Below are positions 39,826 to 47,754 of a DNA stretch of 64,000 nucleotides, piece after piece (the first letter of the stretch is position 1; each line of letters opens with the position of its first letter). The notes below the pieces were generated by a model. The model searched no databases, was not told the DNA's origin, and saw only the letters and a list, made by a program, of their open reading frames with translations. The stretch is from contig NZ_JRKM01000001.1 of the NCBI RefSeq assembly GCF_000768065.1, positions 372,001-436,000 on the forward strand. The letters are read 5' to 3'. Source of the stretch: Aquabacterium sp. NJ1. GTDB lineage: Bacteria; Pseudomonadota; Gammaproteobacteria; Burkholderiales; Burkholderiaceae_C. The position numbers and the translations under genes are program-made.

Positions 39826-40899
39826 TCACAGAGAAGATTGGGCGATGATGCGTTCGCAGCGCTGGCCGAGGTAGTTGGCAAACGGGCCGAAGGTGGCGAA
39901 CACGGGGTTGCGCGCGTTGCCTTCCTTGAAGCGCTTGTAGATCTGCTGAACGATGCCGGCCAGGCGGAACAGGCCGTACACCTCGTAGAAATCGAAGTTG
40001 GCCACGCTCCAGCCTGTGCGCTGGGCGTAGTAGTCGATGACCTCCTGGCGCGTCAGCATGCCGGGTGCGTTGGTGGGCTGGCGGCGTGAGCCCAGCATGA
40101 AGGCGTCGTCATCGGCCTGCACCCAGTAGGCCAGCGAGCTGCCCAGGTCCATCAGCGGGTCGCCCATCGTGGCCATTTCCCAGTCCAGCACGCCGATCAC
40201 CTTCATCGGGTCGGCGATGTCCAGCACCACGTTGTCGAAACGGAAGTCGTTGTGGATCAGGCAGATGGCCACTTCCTGCTTGGGCTGCTTGTCGGCCAGC
40301 CACTGCATCACCGATTCGAAGTCGGACACGTCTTCGGTGCGCGCGGCACGGAAGCGCTTGCTCCAACCTTCGATCTGGCGGGCCACATAACCTTCGCCCT
40401 TGCCCAGGGTATCGAGGCCGGCGGCCTTGGCGTCCAGCATGTGCAGGTCGATCAGCTTGTCCAGCACGTTGAGGCACAGCTGGCGGGTCTTGGGCGCGTC
40501 CAGGCCCAACTCCTCAGGCAGGTTCTGGCGCGGGATCACGCCAACCAGCCGCTCCATCACATAGAACGGCGCGCCAATCACCTCCACGTCTTCGCAGATG
40601 GCGTACACATTGGGCACGGCCGGGTACACGGGCTTGAGCATCTGCATGATGCGGGCCTCGCGCACCACGTCGTGGGCCGATTTGGCGATGTGGCCAAACG
40701 GGGGGCGGCGCAGGATGAGGTCGCGGTTGTCGTAGCTCAGCAGGTAGGTCAGGTTGGAAGCGCCCCCCGGGAACTGCTTGAGTTGCGGCTCGCCTTGCAG
40801 CTCCATGCCGGCTGCGCGCAGGTAGGCGCTCACGCGCGCCAGGTCCACTTCCTCACCGGCGCGCACCTTGCCTGCGGCGTCGATCAACTTCTCGCTCAT
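39826..40899 (-). CDS. APH-family kinase, ACAD10/11- and LvaA-like
   Basis: A 357-residue protein with the aminoglycoside-phosphotransferase kinase fold. ATP-site region NLTYLLSYDNRDLILRRPPFG, catalytic loop LIHNDFRFDNVVLD and metal-binding GVLDWEMATMGDPLMDLG. This subgroup is not a resistance enzyme. It corresponds to the kinase domain of vertebrate ACAD10/11 and to LvaA of Pseudomonas, which phosphorylate 4-hydroxyacyl-CoA. The adjacent acyl-CoA dehydrogenase gene supports that reading. The exact substrate is inferred. Confidence 0.88.
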   Translation of the reverse strand: MSEKLIDAAGKVRAGEEVDLARVSAYLRAAGMELQGEPQLKQFPGGASNLTYLLSYDNRDLILRRPPFGHIAKSAHDVVREARIMQMLKPVYPAVPNVYAICEDVEVIGAPFYVMERLVGVIPRQNLPEELGLDAPKTRQLCLNVLDKLIDLHMLDAKAAGLDTLGKGEGYVARQIEGWSKRFRAARTEDVSDFESVMQWLADKQPKQEVAICLIHNDFRFDNVVLDIADPMKVIGVLDWEMATMGDPLMDLGSSLAYWVQADDDAFMLGSRRQPTNAPGMLTRQEVIDYYAQRTGWSVANFDFYEVYGLFRLAGIVQQIYKRFKEGNARNPVFATFGPFANYLGQRCERIIAQSSL

Positions 40900-40941
40900 C
40901 TTGCTTGTCTCCTATTTGGTCTTTTCAACGAGGCTGGTGGT

Positions 40942-42171
40942 TCACGCCTCGCCGCGAGCCGCACGCTGGCGCGCCAGCTCGAACTTGGCCACCACCTTGC
41001 GGTGCACTTCATCGGGGCCGTCGGCCAGGCGCACCGTGCGCACATAGGCGGCCAGGGTGCTCAAAGGCGTGTCCAGCGTGACGCCCTGCGCGCCGTGCAT
41101 CTGGATGGCCGCGTCCAGCACCACCTGCGCCATATTAGGCGCAACCACCTTGATCTGCGAGATCTCGCTCATCGCGGCCTTTACCCCCACGGTGTCCATC
41201 ATCCAGGCGGCCTTGAGAGTCAGCAGGCGGGCCTGCTCGATGGCCATGCGCGCGTTGGCGATCACGTCCACATTGCCGCCAAGCTGGTTGAGCGTCTTGC
41301 CGAAGGCCACGCGCTTGTCACCACGTTCGCACATCAGCGCCAACGCGCGCTCGGCGCCACCGATGGCGCGCATGCAGTGGTGAATCCGCCCCGGGCCGAG
41401 GCGCCCCTGCGCAATCTCGAAGCCGCGGCCCAGGCCGGCAATGATGTTTTCCTTGGGCACCCGCACCTGGTCGAAGGTGACTTCGCCGTGGCCAAAAGGC
41501 TCGTCGTACACACCAAAGGCCGGCAGCATGCGCTCGATCTTCACGCCGGGGGTGTCCAGCGGCACCAGGATCATCGAGTGGCGCTTGTGGCGCTCGGCCG
41601 TCGGGTCTGTCAGGCCCATGAAGATCAGGATCTTGCAGTTGGGGTGGCCGATGCCGGAGCTGAACCACTTGCGGCCATTGACAACCACCTCGTCGCCATC
41701 GGGCACCGCAGTGGCCTCCATATTGGTCGCATCCGACGAGGCCACATCGGGCTCGGTCATGCAGAAGGCCGAGCGGATCTCGCCGGCCAGCAAGGGCTTC
41801 AACCAGCGGTCCTGCTGCGCGGGCGAGCCGTACATGTGCAGCACTTCCATGTTGCCGGTGTCAGGTGCGTTGCAGTTGAATACTTCGGCGGCCATGGTGT
41901 TGTAGCCCATCAGTTCAGCCAGGGCCGCGTACTCGACGACCTTCAGGCCGGCGCCATGGTGAGGGTCAGGCAGAAACAGGTTCCACAAGCCGGCCGCCTT
42001 GGCCTTGGCCTTGAGGTCTTCCATCAGGGCGGGCTGGCGCCACTGCCGCCAGTCGGGCGAGCCGCTCATCTGCGCGTGGTACGCCTCTTCAGCGGGGATC
42101 ACGTGGTCGCGCATGAAAGCCTTGACGCGTTCGATGTATTCCTTCGCACGGGGTGAGTATCCGAAGTCCAT
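40942..42171 (-). CDS. Acyl-CoA dehydrogenase, ACAD10/11-like
   Basis: A 409-residue flavoprotein. FAD/substrate motifs are [20 protein letters not shown] (residues ~130-150) and the C-terminal [34 protein letters not shown]. The family relatives act with an APH-type kinase in 4-hydroxy acid breakdown, and the kinase gene follows by 42 bases. It heads the operon, divergent from a LysR regulator, with a promoter at 42253-42225. Confidence 0.92.
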   Translation of the reverse strand: MDFGYSPRAKEYIERVKAFMRDHVIPAEEAYHAQMSGSPDWRQWRQPALMEDLKAKAKAAGLWNLFLPDPHHGAGLKVVEYAALAELMGYNTMAAEVFNCNAPDTGNMEVLHMYGSPAQQDRWLKPLLAGEIRSAFCMTEPDVASSDATNMEATAVPDGDEVVVNGRKWFSSGIGHPNCKILIFMGLTDPTAERHKRHSMILVPLDTPGVKIERMLPAFGVYDEPFGHGEVTFDQVRVPKENIIAGLGRGFEIAQGRLGPGRIHHCMRAIGGAERALALMCERGDKRVAFGKTLNQLGGNVDVIANARMAIEQARLLTLKAAWMMDTVGVKAAMSEISQIKVVAPNMAQVVLDAAIQMHGAQGVTLDTPLSTLAAYVRTVRLADGPDEVHRKVVAKFELARQRAARGEA

Positions 42172-42224
42172 GGGCTGCTCTCTTTCTGGCGGATGTGTGT
42201 GTCGCGTGTTTGCCGATGCGCGCC

Positions 42225-42253
42225 AGTGTAGAAACCCACCAAGGATGAATCAA
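42225..42253 (-). promoter_or_regulatory. Sigma-70 type promoter of the acyl-CoA dehydrogenase operon
   Basis: On the minus strand TTGATT (42253-42248), a 17-base spacer, then TACACT (42230-42225). The predicted transcript start near 42218 leaves a leader of about 47 bases. The palindromic operator lies directly upstream, centred near -54, where LysR activators bind. Confidence 0.6.
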
Positions 42254-42260
42254 ATGAATT

Positions 42261-42284
42261 ATGTGAATTCAGATACATTCACAT
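42261..42284. promoter_or_regulatory. Perfect palindrome, probable LysR-regulator operator
   Basis: ATGTGAAT (42261-42268), eight bases, ATTCACAT (42277-42284): 8-bp arms with no mismatch. The first bases of the LysR ATG (42283) lie inside it, so binding would also repress the regulator's own gene. The position fits activation of the divergent operon. Confidence 0.7.
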
Positions 42285-43221
42285 GATGAATTTGAGCAAG
42301 ATCGACCTGAATCTGTTCCTGGTGTTTGATGTCATCGTGCAGACCGGCTCGCTCACCGCCGCCGCGCGTGAACTGCACCTGAGCCAACCGGCGGTCAGCC
42401 ATGCCCTCGCCCGCCTGCGAGAGGCTTTGGGCGACCCGCTGTTCACGCGGCAAGGCCGGCGCATGCTACCCACGCCTTACGCACGTGCCTTGACCGCATC
42501 GGTGCGGCAGGCCTTGAACACCTTGCAAACGGGCATCAAAGGCCCACAGCAAGGTTTCGAGCCCACCCGATCAGACCGCGTGTTCACCATCGGCATGCGC
42601 GACATCCTGGAATCCCTCACCCTGCCCGGCCTGATGGCGCACATTCGCCAGCACGCGCCGGGCATCAGCGTCAACAGCATCCAGGTGGAACGCCACGACA
42701 TCGCCGACGCGCTGCGGCAAGGCCGTGTGGATGCGGCGGTCGACATCGCCTTGCCCGTGTCAGCAGAGGTCAGCCACACCCGGCTGGTGCTGGACAAACT
42801 GGTGGTGGTGGCCCGGGCGGATCACCCGGTCATCGGCAAAGGCCCCTTGCGCCTGGACACCTACCTGGACGCCTCGCACGTGCTCGTATCCGCACGCCGT
42901 CAAGGCCTGGGGCTGGAAGATTACGAGTTGAGCCGCCAGGGCCTGAGGCGGCAGATCGGCCTGCGTTGCCGCCATTACTTCGCCGGCTGCCGTGTGGTCA
43001 GCCAGACGGACATGCTGCTGACCATGCCCGAGCAATACGCCCGGGTGGCCAACCAGCATTTTGACAACGCGCTGCACAGCTTCCCGCTGTCAGCGGCACA
43101 GCTCGACGCCCACCTGTACTGGAACGCCGCGCTGGATGACGACCCGACCAACCGGTGGTTCCGTCAGCGGGTCATCGAGGCGGTCAAGCAGGAACTGGCC
43201 GCCGTGCGGACTTCGGCCTGA
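42283..43221 (+). CDS. LysR-family transcriptional regulator
   Basis: A 312-residue LysR protein. The N-terminal winged helix has TGSLTAAARELHLSQPAVSHALARLREALGDPLFTRQGRRM (residues ~20-60), followed by a periplasmic-binding-protein-like effector domain. It is divergent from the acyl-CoA dehydrogenase operon and most likely controls it through the palindrome at 42261-42284. Two ATG codons in tandem (42283 and 42286) are possible starts. The 3' end overlaps the convergent mog gene by 38 bases. The effector is probably an acyl-CoA or hydroxy acid of the pathway; this is inference. Confidence 0.92.
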   Translation: MMNLSKIDLNLFLVFDVIVQTGSLTAAARELHLSQPAVSHALARLREALGDPLFTRQGRRMLPTPYARALTASVRQALNTLQTGIKGPQQGFEPTRSDRVFTIGMRDILESLTLPGLMAHIRQHAPGISVNSIQVERHDIADALRQGRVDAAVDIALPVSAEVSHTRLVLDKLVVVARADHPVIGKGPLRLDTYLDASHVLVSARRQGLGLEDYELSRQGLRRQIGLRCRHYFAGCRVVSQTDMLLTMPEQYARVANQHFDNALHSFPLSAAQLDAHLYWNAALDDDPTNRWFRQRVIEAVKQELAAVRTSA

Positions 43222-43798
43222 AGGCGTCGCACACCGCGGCATGGGTCTCGATGTAGGGCCCGCCGATCAGGTCGATGCAATACGGCACGGCCGCAAAGAT
43301 GCCCGGCACGATGGATTGGCCTTCGGCATTGCGCAGGCCTTCGAGCGTCTCGGCAATGGACTTGGGCTGACCAGGCAGGTTCAGGATCAGGGCCTGCTTG
43401 CGGATCACTGCGGTCTGACGAGACAGGATGGCCGTGGGCACGAAGCGCAGGCTGATCTGGCGCATCTGCTCGCCAAAACCCGGCATTTCCTTGTCGGCCA
43501 CGTCCAGCGTGGCTTCGGGCGTCACGTCCCGCGGCGCAGGCCCGGTGCCGCCGGTGGTCAGCACCAGGTGGCAGCCTTCCACATCCACCAGTTCGCGCAG
43601 CGTTTGCGCGATCAGTTCGCGCTCATCGGCAATCAGGCGCGGCACCCAGGTCACCGGGTTGCGCACCGCCCTGCCCAGCCAGTCCTGCAAGGCGGGCAGG
43701 CCCTTGTCTTCATAGACACCGGTGCTGGCGCGGTCGCTGATGGACACCACGCCAATGCGAACAGCTTCAAACGCGTGACTCGTCTCGGCCATGTTCAA
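43184..43798 (-). CDS. mog: Mog/MoaB-type molybdopterin adenylyltransferase
   Basis: A 204-residue protein that adenylates molybdopterin before molybdate insertion. Signatures are IGVVSISDRASTGVYEDKG at the N-terminus, LTTGGTGPAPRDVTPEAT (about residue 80) and LILNLPGQPKSI. It complements moaA and mobA at the left of the window. The start overlaps the stop of yjgA by four bases, so the two are co-translated. Confidence 0.94.
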   Translation of the reverse strand: MNMAETSHAFEAVRIGVVSISDRASTGVYEDKGLPALQDWLGRAVRNPVTWVPRLIADERELIAQTLRELVDVEGCHLVLTTGGTGPAPRDVTPEATLDVADKEMPGFGEQMRQISLRFVPTAILSRQTAVIRKQALILNLPGQPKSIAETLEGLRNAEGQSIVPGIFAAVPYCIDLIGGPYIETHAAVCDAFRPKSARRPVPA

Positions 43799-44418
43799 TC
43801 TTCCAGATCGGCGTCGTCATCGACGTGGGTGCGCGTGACAGGCACGGCCGCCTGGCTTTCCATCGTCTGCTTGATGTACTGGAACAACTCGCGGTAGGCG
43901 CGGCCGCTGCGCTTCTCGGGCACCAGGGCGGCATCCTTGCGCGCGTTGCGGATCAGCGTGCGCAGCTGCTGAAGGTCCGTGCCGGGATAGGTGTCGGCCC
44001 AACGCGTCACGGCTTCCTTGTCGTCCTCGGCCAACAGTTCGGCACGCCAGCGCTCGGCCTGGTGCAAAGCCAGGGCGTTGCGGGCATGGCCCAGCTGGAA
44101 GGCGGCCACGGCCTCGCGCAGGGGGGCGGCATCCACCTCGCGCATCACCTTGCCGATAAATTGCAGCTGGCGCCGTTTGCCTTCAAAAGACTTGGTCTTC
44201 TTCCAGGCGTCCAGCGCGTCGCGCAGGCGCTCGGGCATGTCGAGGTCTTTCAGGCGGCTGTCAGGCAACTCCAGCAACTGCTTGCCCAGATCCTGCAGAT
44301 CCGCGCTTTCGCGCTTGAGCATGCTCTTACTGGGCTTGGTGTAGCCGTAGGCAGCGCCGTGTGGCGCGTCGTCTTCAGGGTCAAACCCCGAGTCTTGATC
44401 AATATGGTTCGGATTCAT
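43795..44418 (-). CDS. yjgA: YjgA (DUF615), ribosome-associated protein
   Basis: A 207-residue, highly charged helical protein of the DUF615 family, associated with late 50S subunit assembly in E. coli. Characteristic blocks: KPSKSMLKRESADLQDLGKQL near residue 30 and DLQQLRTLIRNARKDAALVPEKRSGRAYRELFQYIK near the C-terminus. The ATG at 44418 gives the family start; the frame continues upstream without support. It is divergent from pmbA, as in E. coli and many other Proteobacteria. Confidence 0.94.
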   Translation of the reverse strand: MNPNHIDQDSGFDPEDDAPHGAAYGYTKPSKSMLKRESADLQDLGKQLLELPDSRLKDLDMPERLRDALDAWKKTKSFEGKRRQLQFIGKVMREVDAAPLREAVAAFQLGHARNALALHQAERWRAELLAEDDKEAVTRWADTYPGTDLQQLRTLIRNARKDAALVPEKRSGRAYRELFQYIKQTMESQAAVPVTRTHVDDDADLED

Positions 44419-44460
44419 GTCCTCGCTATGATACGGGGGCACTCTCAAAGCAACCAGAAC

Positions 44461-45888
44461 ATGGCCGCCCAAAAATCAAAGATCGCTCCAAAGTCCACGT
44501 CTCAAAGCGCGGGCAAATCACATGCTGAAACCAATTCCGGCTTTGCCTACAGCCGAGAGCAGTTCCAGCAGCTGATCGAAGACACCCTGGCCATCGCCAA
44601 GAAACTGGGCGCCACCGATGCAGCCGCCGAGGTGTCCGAAGGCGCTGGCCTGTCGGTCTCCGTGCGCAAGGGCAAGCTGGAAAACGTCGAGCGCAACCGC
44701 GACAAGAGCATCGGCGTGTCCGTGTATGTGGGCCAGCGCCGCGGCAACGCCAGCACCTCTGACTTTTCGCCCCAGGCGCTGGAGCAGACGGTGCGCGCCG
44801 CTTACGACATCGCCCGCTACACCGCTGAAGACCCCGCTGCCGGCCTGCCGGACGTGGAAGACCTCGCGCTGGGCCGTGCCGCCAAGAAGGATCTGGATCT
44901 GTTCCACCCCTGGGCGATTGATGCCGAGGCCGCCGCCGAACTGGCGCGCCGCTGCGAGGACGCCGCCATGGTGGTGGACCCACGCATCACCAATTCCGAA
45001 GGCGGCGGCGTGTCGGCACAACAATCGCATTTCTGGGCCGGCAACAGCCGTGGCTTCCGTGGCGGTTACGCCAGTTCGCGCCACTCACTGTCGGTGTCGC
45101 CCATCGCGGGCCGTGGCAACGACATGCAGCGCGACTTCTGGTACACGTCCGAGCGCGACGCCCGCGACATGGCCCGCCCCGAAGCCGTGGGCCGCTACGC
45201 CGCCGAGCGCGCACTCGCGCGATTGAAATCCCGCAAGATCGCCACCTGCGAAGTGCCCGTGCTGTTCGAAAACACCTTGGCCGCCGGCCTGCTGGGCGCC
45301 TATGTGCAAGCGACCAGCGGTGGCAGCCTGTACCGCAAGGCCACCTTCCTGCTCGACAGCCTGGGCAAGCCCGTCTTCCCCAAGCACATCAGCATCACGG
45401 AAGACCCACACATCCTCAAGGCCAAAGGCAGCGCACCGTTCGACGACGAAGGCGTGCTCACGCGCAAGCGCCAGGTGGTGAAGAACGGTGTGGTGCAAGG
45501 CTACTTCCTGTCGAGCTACTCGGCCCGCAAGCTGGGCATGCGCACGACCGGCCATGCTGGTGGCTCGCAGAACCTCGTGCTGCACAGCCGCCTCACCGAC
45601 CCGAAGGACAACCTCAAGGCCATGCTCAAGAAACTGGGCACCGGCCTGTTCGTGACCGAGCTGATGGGCCAGGGCGTGAACTACGTGACCGGCGATTACT
45701 CGCGCGGCGCAGCCGGCTACTGGGTCGAGAACGGGGTCATCCAGTACCCGGTGCACGAGATCACCATCGCAGGCCACCTGGGCGAGATGTTCAAGCAGAT
45801 CGTGGCCGTGGGCGCCGATGCCTACACCTACGGCAGCAAGACCATCGGCTCGGTGCTGATCGAGAAAATGAAGATCGCCGGGCACTGA
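44461..45888 (+). CDS. pmbA: PmbA (TldE), metalloprotease subunit
   Basis: A 475-residue member of the TldD/PmbA family, which with TldD forms a protease that processes peptides such as microcins and unfolded proteins. PmbA itself has no metal site. Family segments include KLENVERNRDKSIGVSVYVGQRRGNAS and the C-terminal TELMGQGVNYVTGDYSRGAAGYWVENG. The ATG at 44461 fits homologues apart from an extra Lys/Ser-rich N-terminus of about 30 residues. TldD is not in the window. A terminator follows. Confidence 0.95.
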   Translation: MAAQKSKIAPKSTSQSAGKSHAETNSGFAYSREQFQQLIEDTLAIAKKLGATDAAAEVSEGAGLSVSVRKGKLENVERNRDKSIGVSVYVGQRRGNASTSDFSPQALEQTVRAAYDIARYTAEDPAAGLPDVEDLALGRAAKKDLDLFHPWAIDAEAAAELARRCEDAAMVVDPRITNSEGGGVSAQQSHFWAGNSRGFRGGYASSRHSLSVSPIAGRGNDMQRDFWYTSERDARDMARPEAVGRYAAERALARLKSRKIATCEVPVLFENTLAAGLLGAYVQATSGGSLYRKATFLLDSLGKPVFPKHISITEDPHILKAKGSAPFDDEGVLTRKRQVVKNGVVQGYFLSSYSARKLGMRTTGHAGGSQNLVLHSRLTDPKDNLKAMLKKLGTGLFVTELMGQGVNYVTGDYSRGAAGYWVENGVIQYPVHEITIAGHLGEMFKQIVAVGADAYTYGSKTIGSVLIEKMKIAGH

Positions 45889-45973
45889 GCTTTCAGCCGG
45901 GCTTGACACGTTGGGGTCACGTTGGTGCGACGCCACGCCTGCCTCACGTTTCGCCCCCGTTCATCCCCCTAAG

Positions 45974-46013
45974 ACGGCCGCAACCGGGTAAGCCCTGCGT
46001 TGGCGGCCGTTTT
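45974..46013 (+). terminator. Intrinsic terminator after pmbA
   Basis: ACGGCCGCAAC (45974-45984) pairs with GTTGGCGGCCGT (45999-46010) with one bulged G, and TTTT follows. It separates pmbA from dctP; the remaining bases to 46076 hold the dctP leader. Confidence 0.7.
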
Positions 46014-46076
46014 CCTACGCGCTCGCACTCCTAGAATCCAGCCGTTCACCCCCAGCAGACGCTCAGGAGCCCCTAC

Positions 46077-47159
46077 ATGCAACGTCGTTCCTTCATCAAC
46101 CACGCAGGTCTGGCAGGCGTGCTGGCTGCCGGCGCAGCCCCCGCCATCGTCCACGCGCAAACCACCATCCGCTGGCGCCTGGCCTCCAGCTTCCCCAAGT
46201 CGTTGGACACCATCTTTGGCGCCGCTGATGTCTTCGCCAAGAAGATGAGCGAGATGTCGGGCGGCAAGTTCCAGATCTCCGTGCATGCAGGTGGCGAATT
46301 GATGCCCCCGTTCGGCGTGGTCGATGGCGTGCAGAACGGCACGGTCGAGATGGCCCACACCGCGCCCTATTACTTCGTGGGCAAGGACGAGACCTTCGCG
46401 ATCGGCTGCGCCATCCCCTTCGGCCTGAACTCGCGCCAGATGACCGCCTGGATGTACGAAGGCAACGGCCTCAAGCTGATGCGCGAGTTCTACGCCAAGT
46501 ACAACATCATCAGCTTCCCGGGCGGCAACACCGGTGCCCAGATGGGTGGCTGGTTCCGCAAACCCATCAAGTCTGTCGAAGACATGAAGGGCCTGAAGAT
46601 GCGCATCGGGGGCTTTGCCGGCAAGGTCATCGCGCGCCTGGGTGCCGTGCCCCAGAACATCCCTGGCGGCGAGATCTACCAGGCCCTGGAAAAAGGCACG
46701 ATCGATGCGGCCGAGTGGGTTGGCCCGTATGACGACCAGAAGCTGGGCTTCCACAAAGTGGCGCCCTACTACCACTTCCCAGGCTGGTGGGAAGGTGGCC
46801 CGCAGCTGGACTTCTTCATCAACCAGAAGGCCTATGACGGCCTGAGCGCCGAATACAAGGCCATGATCGAAGCGGCTTCTTCGCAGGCGCATATCGAGAT
46901 GCAGGCGCGCTACGACGCCCGCAACCCCTTGGCGCTCAAGCAACTGGTGGCCGCCAAGACCCAGCTGGTGCAATTCCCCAAGACGGTCATGGACGCCTCG
47001 TTCAAGGCCTCGATGGACATTTACAGCGAGCTGAGCGAGAAGAACCCCAACTGGCGCAAGGTCTATGCCGATTACGCCAAGTTCCGGGGCGACCAGAACC
47101 TGTGGTTCCGCTTCACCGAAGCCACGTTTGACCGCTACATGCAGGCCGCCAAGCTGTGA
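46077..47159 (+). CDS. dctP: TRAP transporter solute-binding protein, DctP type
   Basis: A 360-residue periplasmic binding protein of the DctP family. The leader MQRRSFINHAGLAGVLAAG has the twin-arginine motif and ends in VHAQ. The binding-site motif region GLKMRIGGFAGKVIARLGAVPQNIPGGEIYQALEKGTIDAAEWVGPYDD is close to TakP-like 2-oxo-acid binders: conserved Arg in MRIGG and the helix that contributes to substrate binding. Substrate is thus likely a carboxylate, possibly a 2-oxo acid, by family only. Its membrane subunits are encoded downstream on the opposite strand (47.8-49.8 kb). Confidence 0.92.
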   Translation: MQRRSFINHAGLAGVLAAGAAPAIVHAQTTIRWRLASSFPKSLDTIFGAADVFAKKMSEMSGGKFQISVHAGGELMPPFGVVDGVQNGTVEMAHTAPYYFVGKDETFAIGCAIPFGLNSRQMTAWMYEGNGLKLMREFYAKYNIISFPGGNTGAQMGGWFRKPIKSVEDMKGLKMRIGGFAGKVIARLGAVPQNIPGGEIYQALEKGTIDAAEWVGPYDDQKLGFHKVAPYYHFPGWWEGGPQLDFFINQKAYDGLSAEYKAMIEAASSQAHIEMQARYDARNPLALKQLVAAKTQLVQFPKTVMDASFKASMDIYSELSEKNPNWRKVYADYAKFRGDQNLWFRFTEATFDRYMQAAKL

Positions 47160-47180
47160 CCCGCGGGTAATCCATCACCA

Positions 47181-47204
47181 AAAAAGGGCCTGCGGGCCCT
47201 TTTT
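47181..47204 (+). terminator. Intrinsic terminator after dctP
   Basis: AAAAAGGGCC, loop TGCG, GGCCCTTTTT: a 10-bp stem ending in a T-run, 21 bases past the dctP stop. Confidence 0.9.
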
Positions 47205-47314
47205 CTATGGCGCTTGTCCTTGGACAATGTCCACAGGCACGGTACATGCTCAAGTAGGGCATGCAACCGGTCGATTTACCCGGGGCAGCCTATCCCCGTG
47301 TCAGGACAGCCTCC

Positions 47315-47671
47315 ATGAGTTTTGCCCCCCTCTCCGCGCGCCACGGCGCCGGCCACCACCGTCGGCAGCACGGCATCCTGCCTCTGCGTGCCCTGCACGC
47401 GCACCATGACTGGGGCGAACACGCGCTGCAGCGCACCTGGCGCACCGTCAGCGTGATCTGCCTGGTCCTGAGCCTGGGCAACGCCTTCGTTGCACGCTTG
47501 CCTGCCATCTTGTTGCTGCTGGCCAGCATCTGGGCCCACTTCAAAGGCAACCCGACACAAGGTGCGCGGCTGGCCGCTCACCCGCTCATTGGCGCCCCGT
47601 GGCGCTGGTGGATGCACCGGGGCCGCCACCACCTGCCCGCCCAGGCACCGGACACCACGCCCCAGATATGA
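47315..47671 (+). CDS. Small hypothetical membrane protein
   Basis: A 118-residue protein with one long or two short hydrophobic helices in the middle (VSVICLVLSLGNAFVARL and PAILLLLASIWAHF) between His/Arg-rich ends. I do not recognise a family. The start MSFAPLSARHG at 47315 is the best choice; a start at 47261 is also in frame. It lies alone between two terminators, in the gap between dctP and the convergent dctM gene. It may be a real small inner-membrane protein or a chance frame. Confidence 0.45.
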   Translation: MSFAPLSARHGAGHHRRQHGILPLRALHAHHDWGEHALQRTWRTVSVICLVLSLGNAFVARLPAILLLLASIWAHFKGNPTQGARLAAHPLIGAPWRWWMHRGRHHLPAQAPDTTPQI

Positions 47672-47700
47672 AAAGGCCTCCCGCGTGGAGGCCTTTTCAT
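47668..47700. terminator. 14-bp perfect hairpin terminator between convergent genes
   Basis: ATGAAAAGGCCTCC (47668-47681), loop of five bases, GGAGGCCTTTTCAT (47687-47700). It has A- and T-rich outer ends and can work in both directions. The stop codon of the small gene (TGA, 47669-47671) lies in its left arm. Confidence 0.85.
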
Positions 47701-47754
47701 TGGTGACGACGACGCCGTCGAGGCGCGCTGACAGCAGGAGTTGGCACGACTTGA

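Noticed and set aside
39826-40899. Aminoglycoside resistance gene
   Set aside because: The fold is that of aminoglycoside phosphotransferases, but the partner acyl-CoA dehydrogenase gene and sequence type point to the ACAD10/LvaA group.
40252-42156. 634-codon frame opposite the kinase and acyl-CoA dehydrogenase genes
   Set aside because: Shadow of two well-supported genes; no family motif in the translation.
43825-44460. N-terminal extension of PmbA by 212 codons
   Set aside because: The extension runs antisense through yjgA, and the ATG at 44461 gives the family length.
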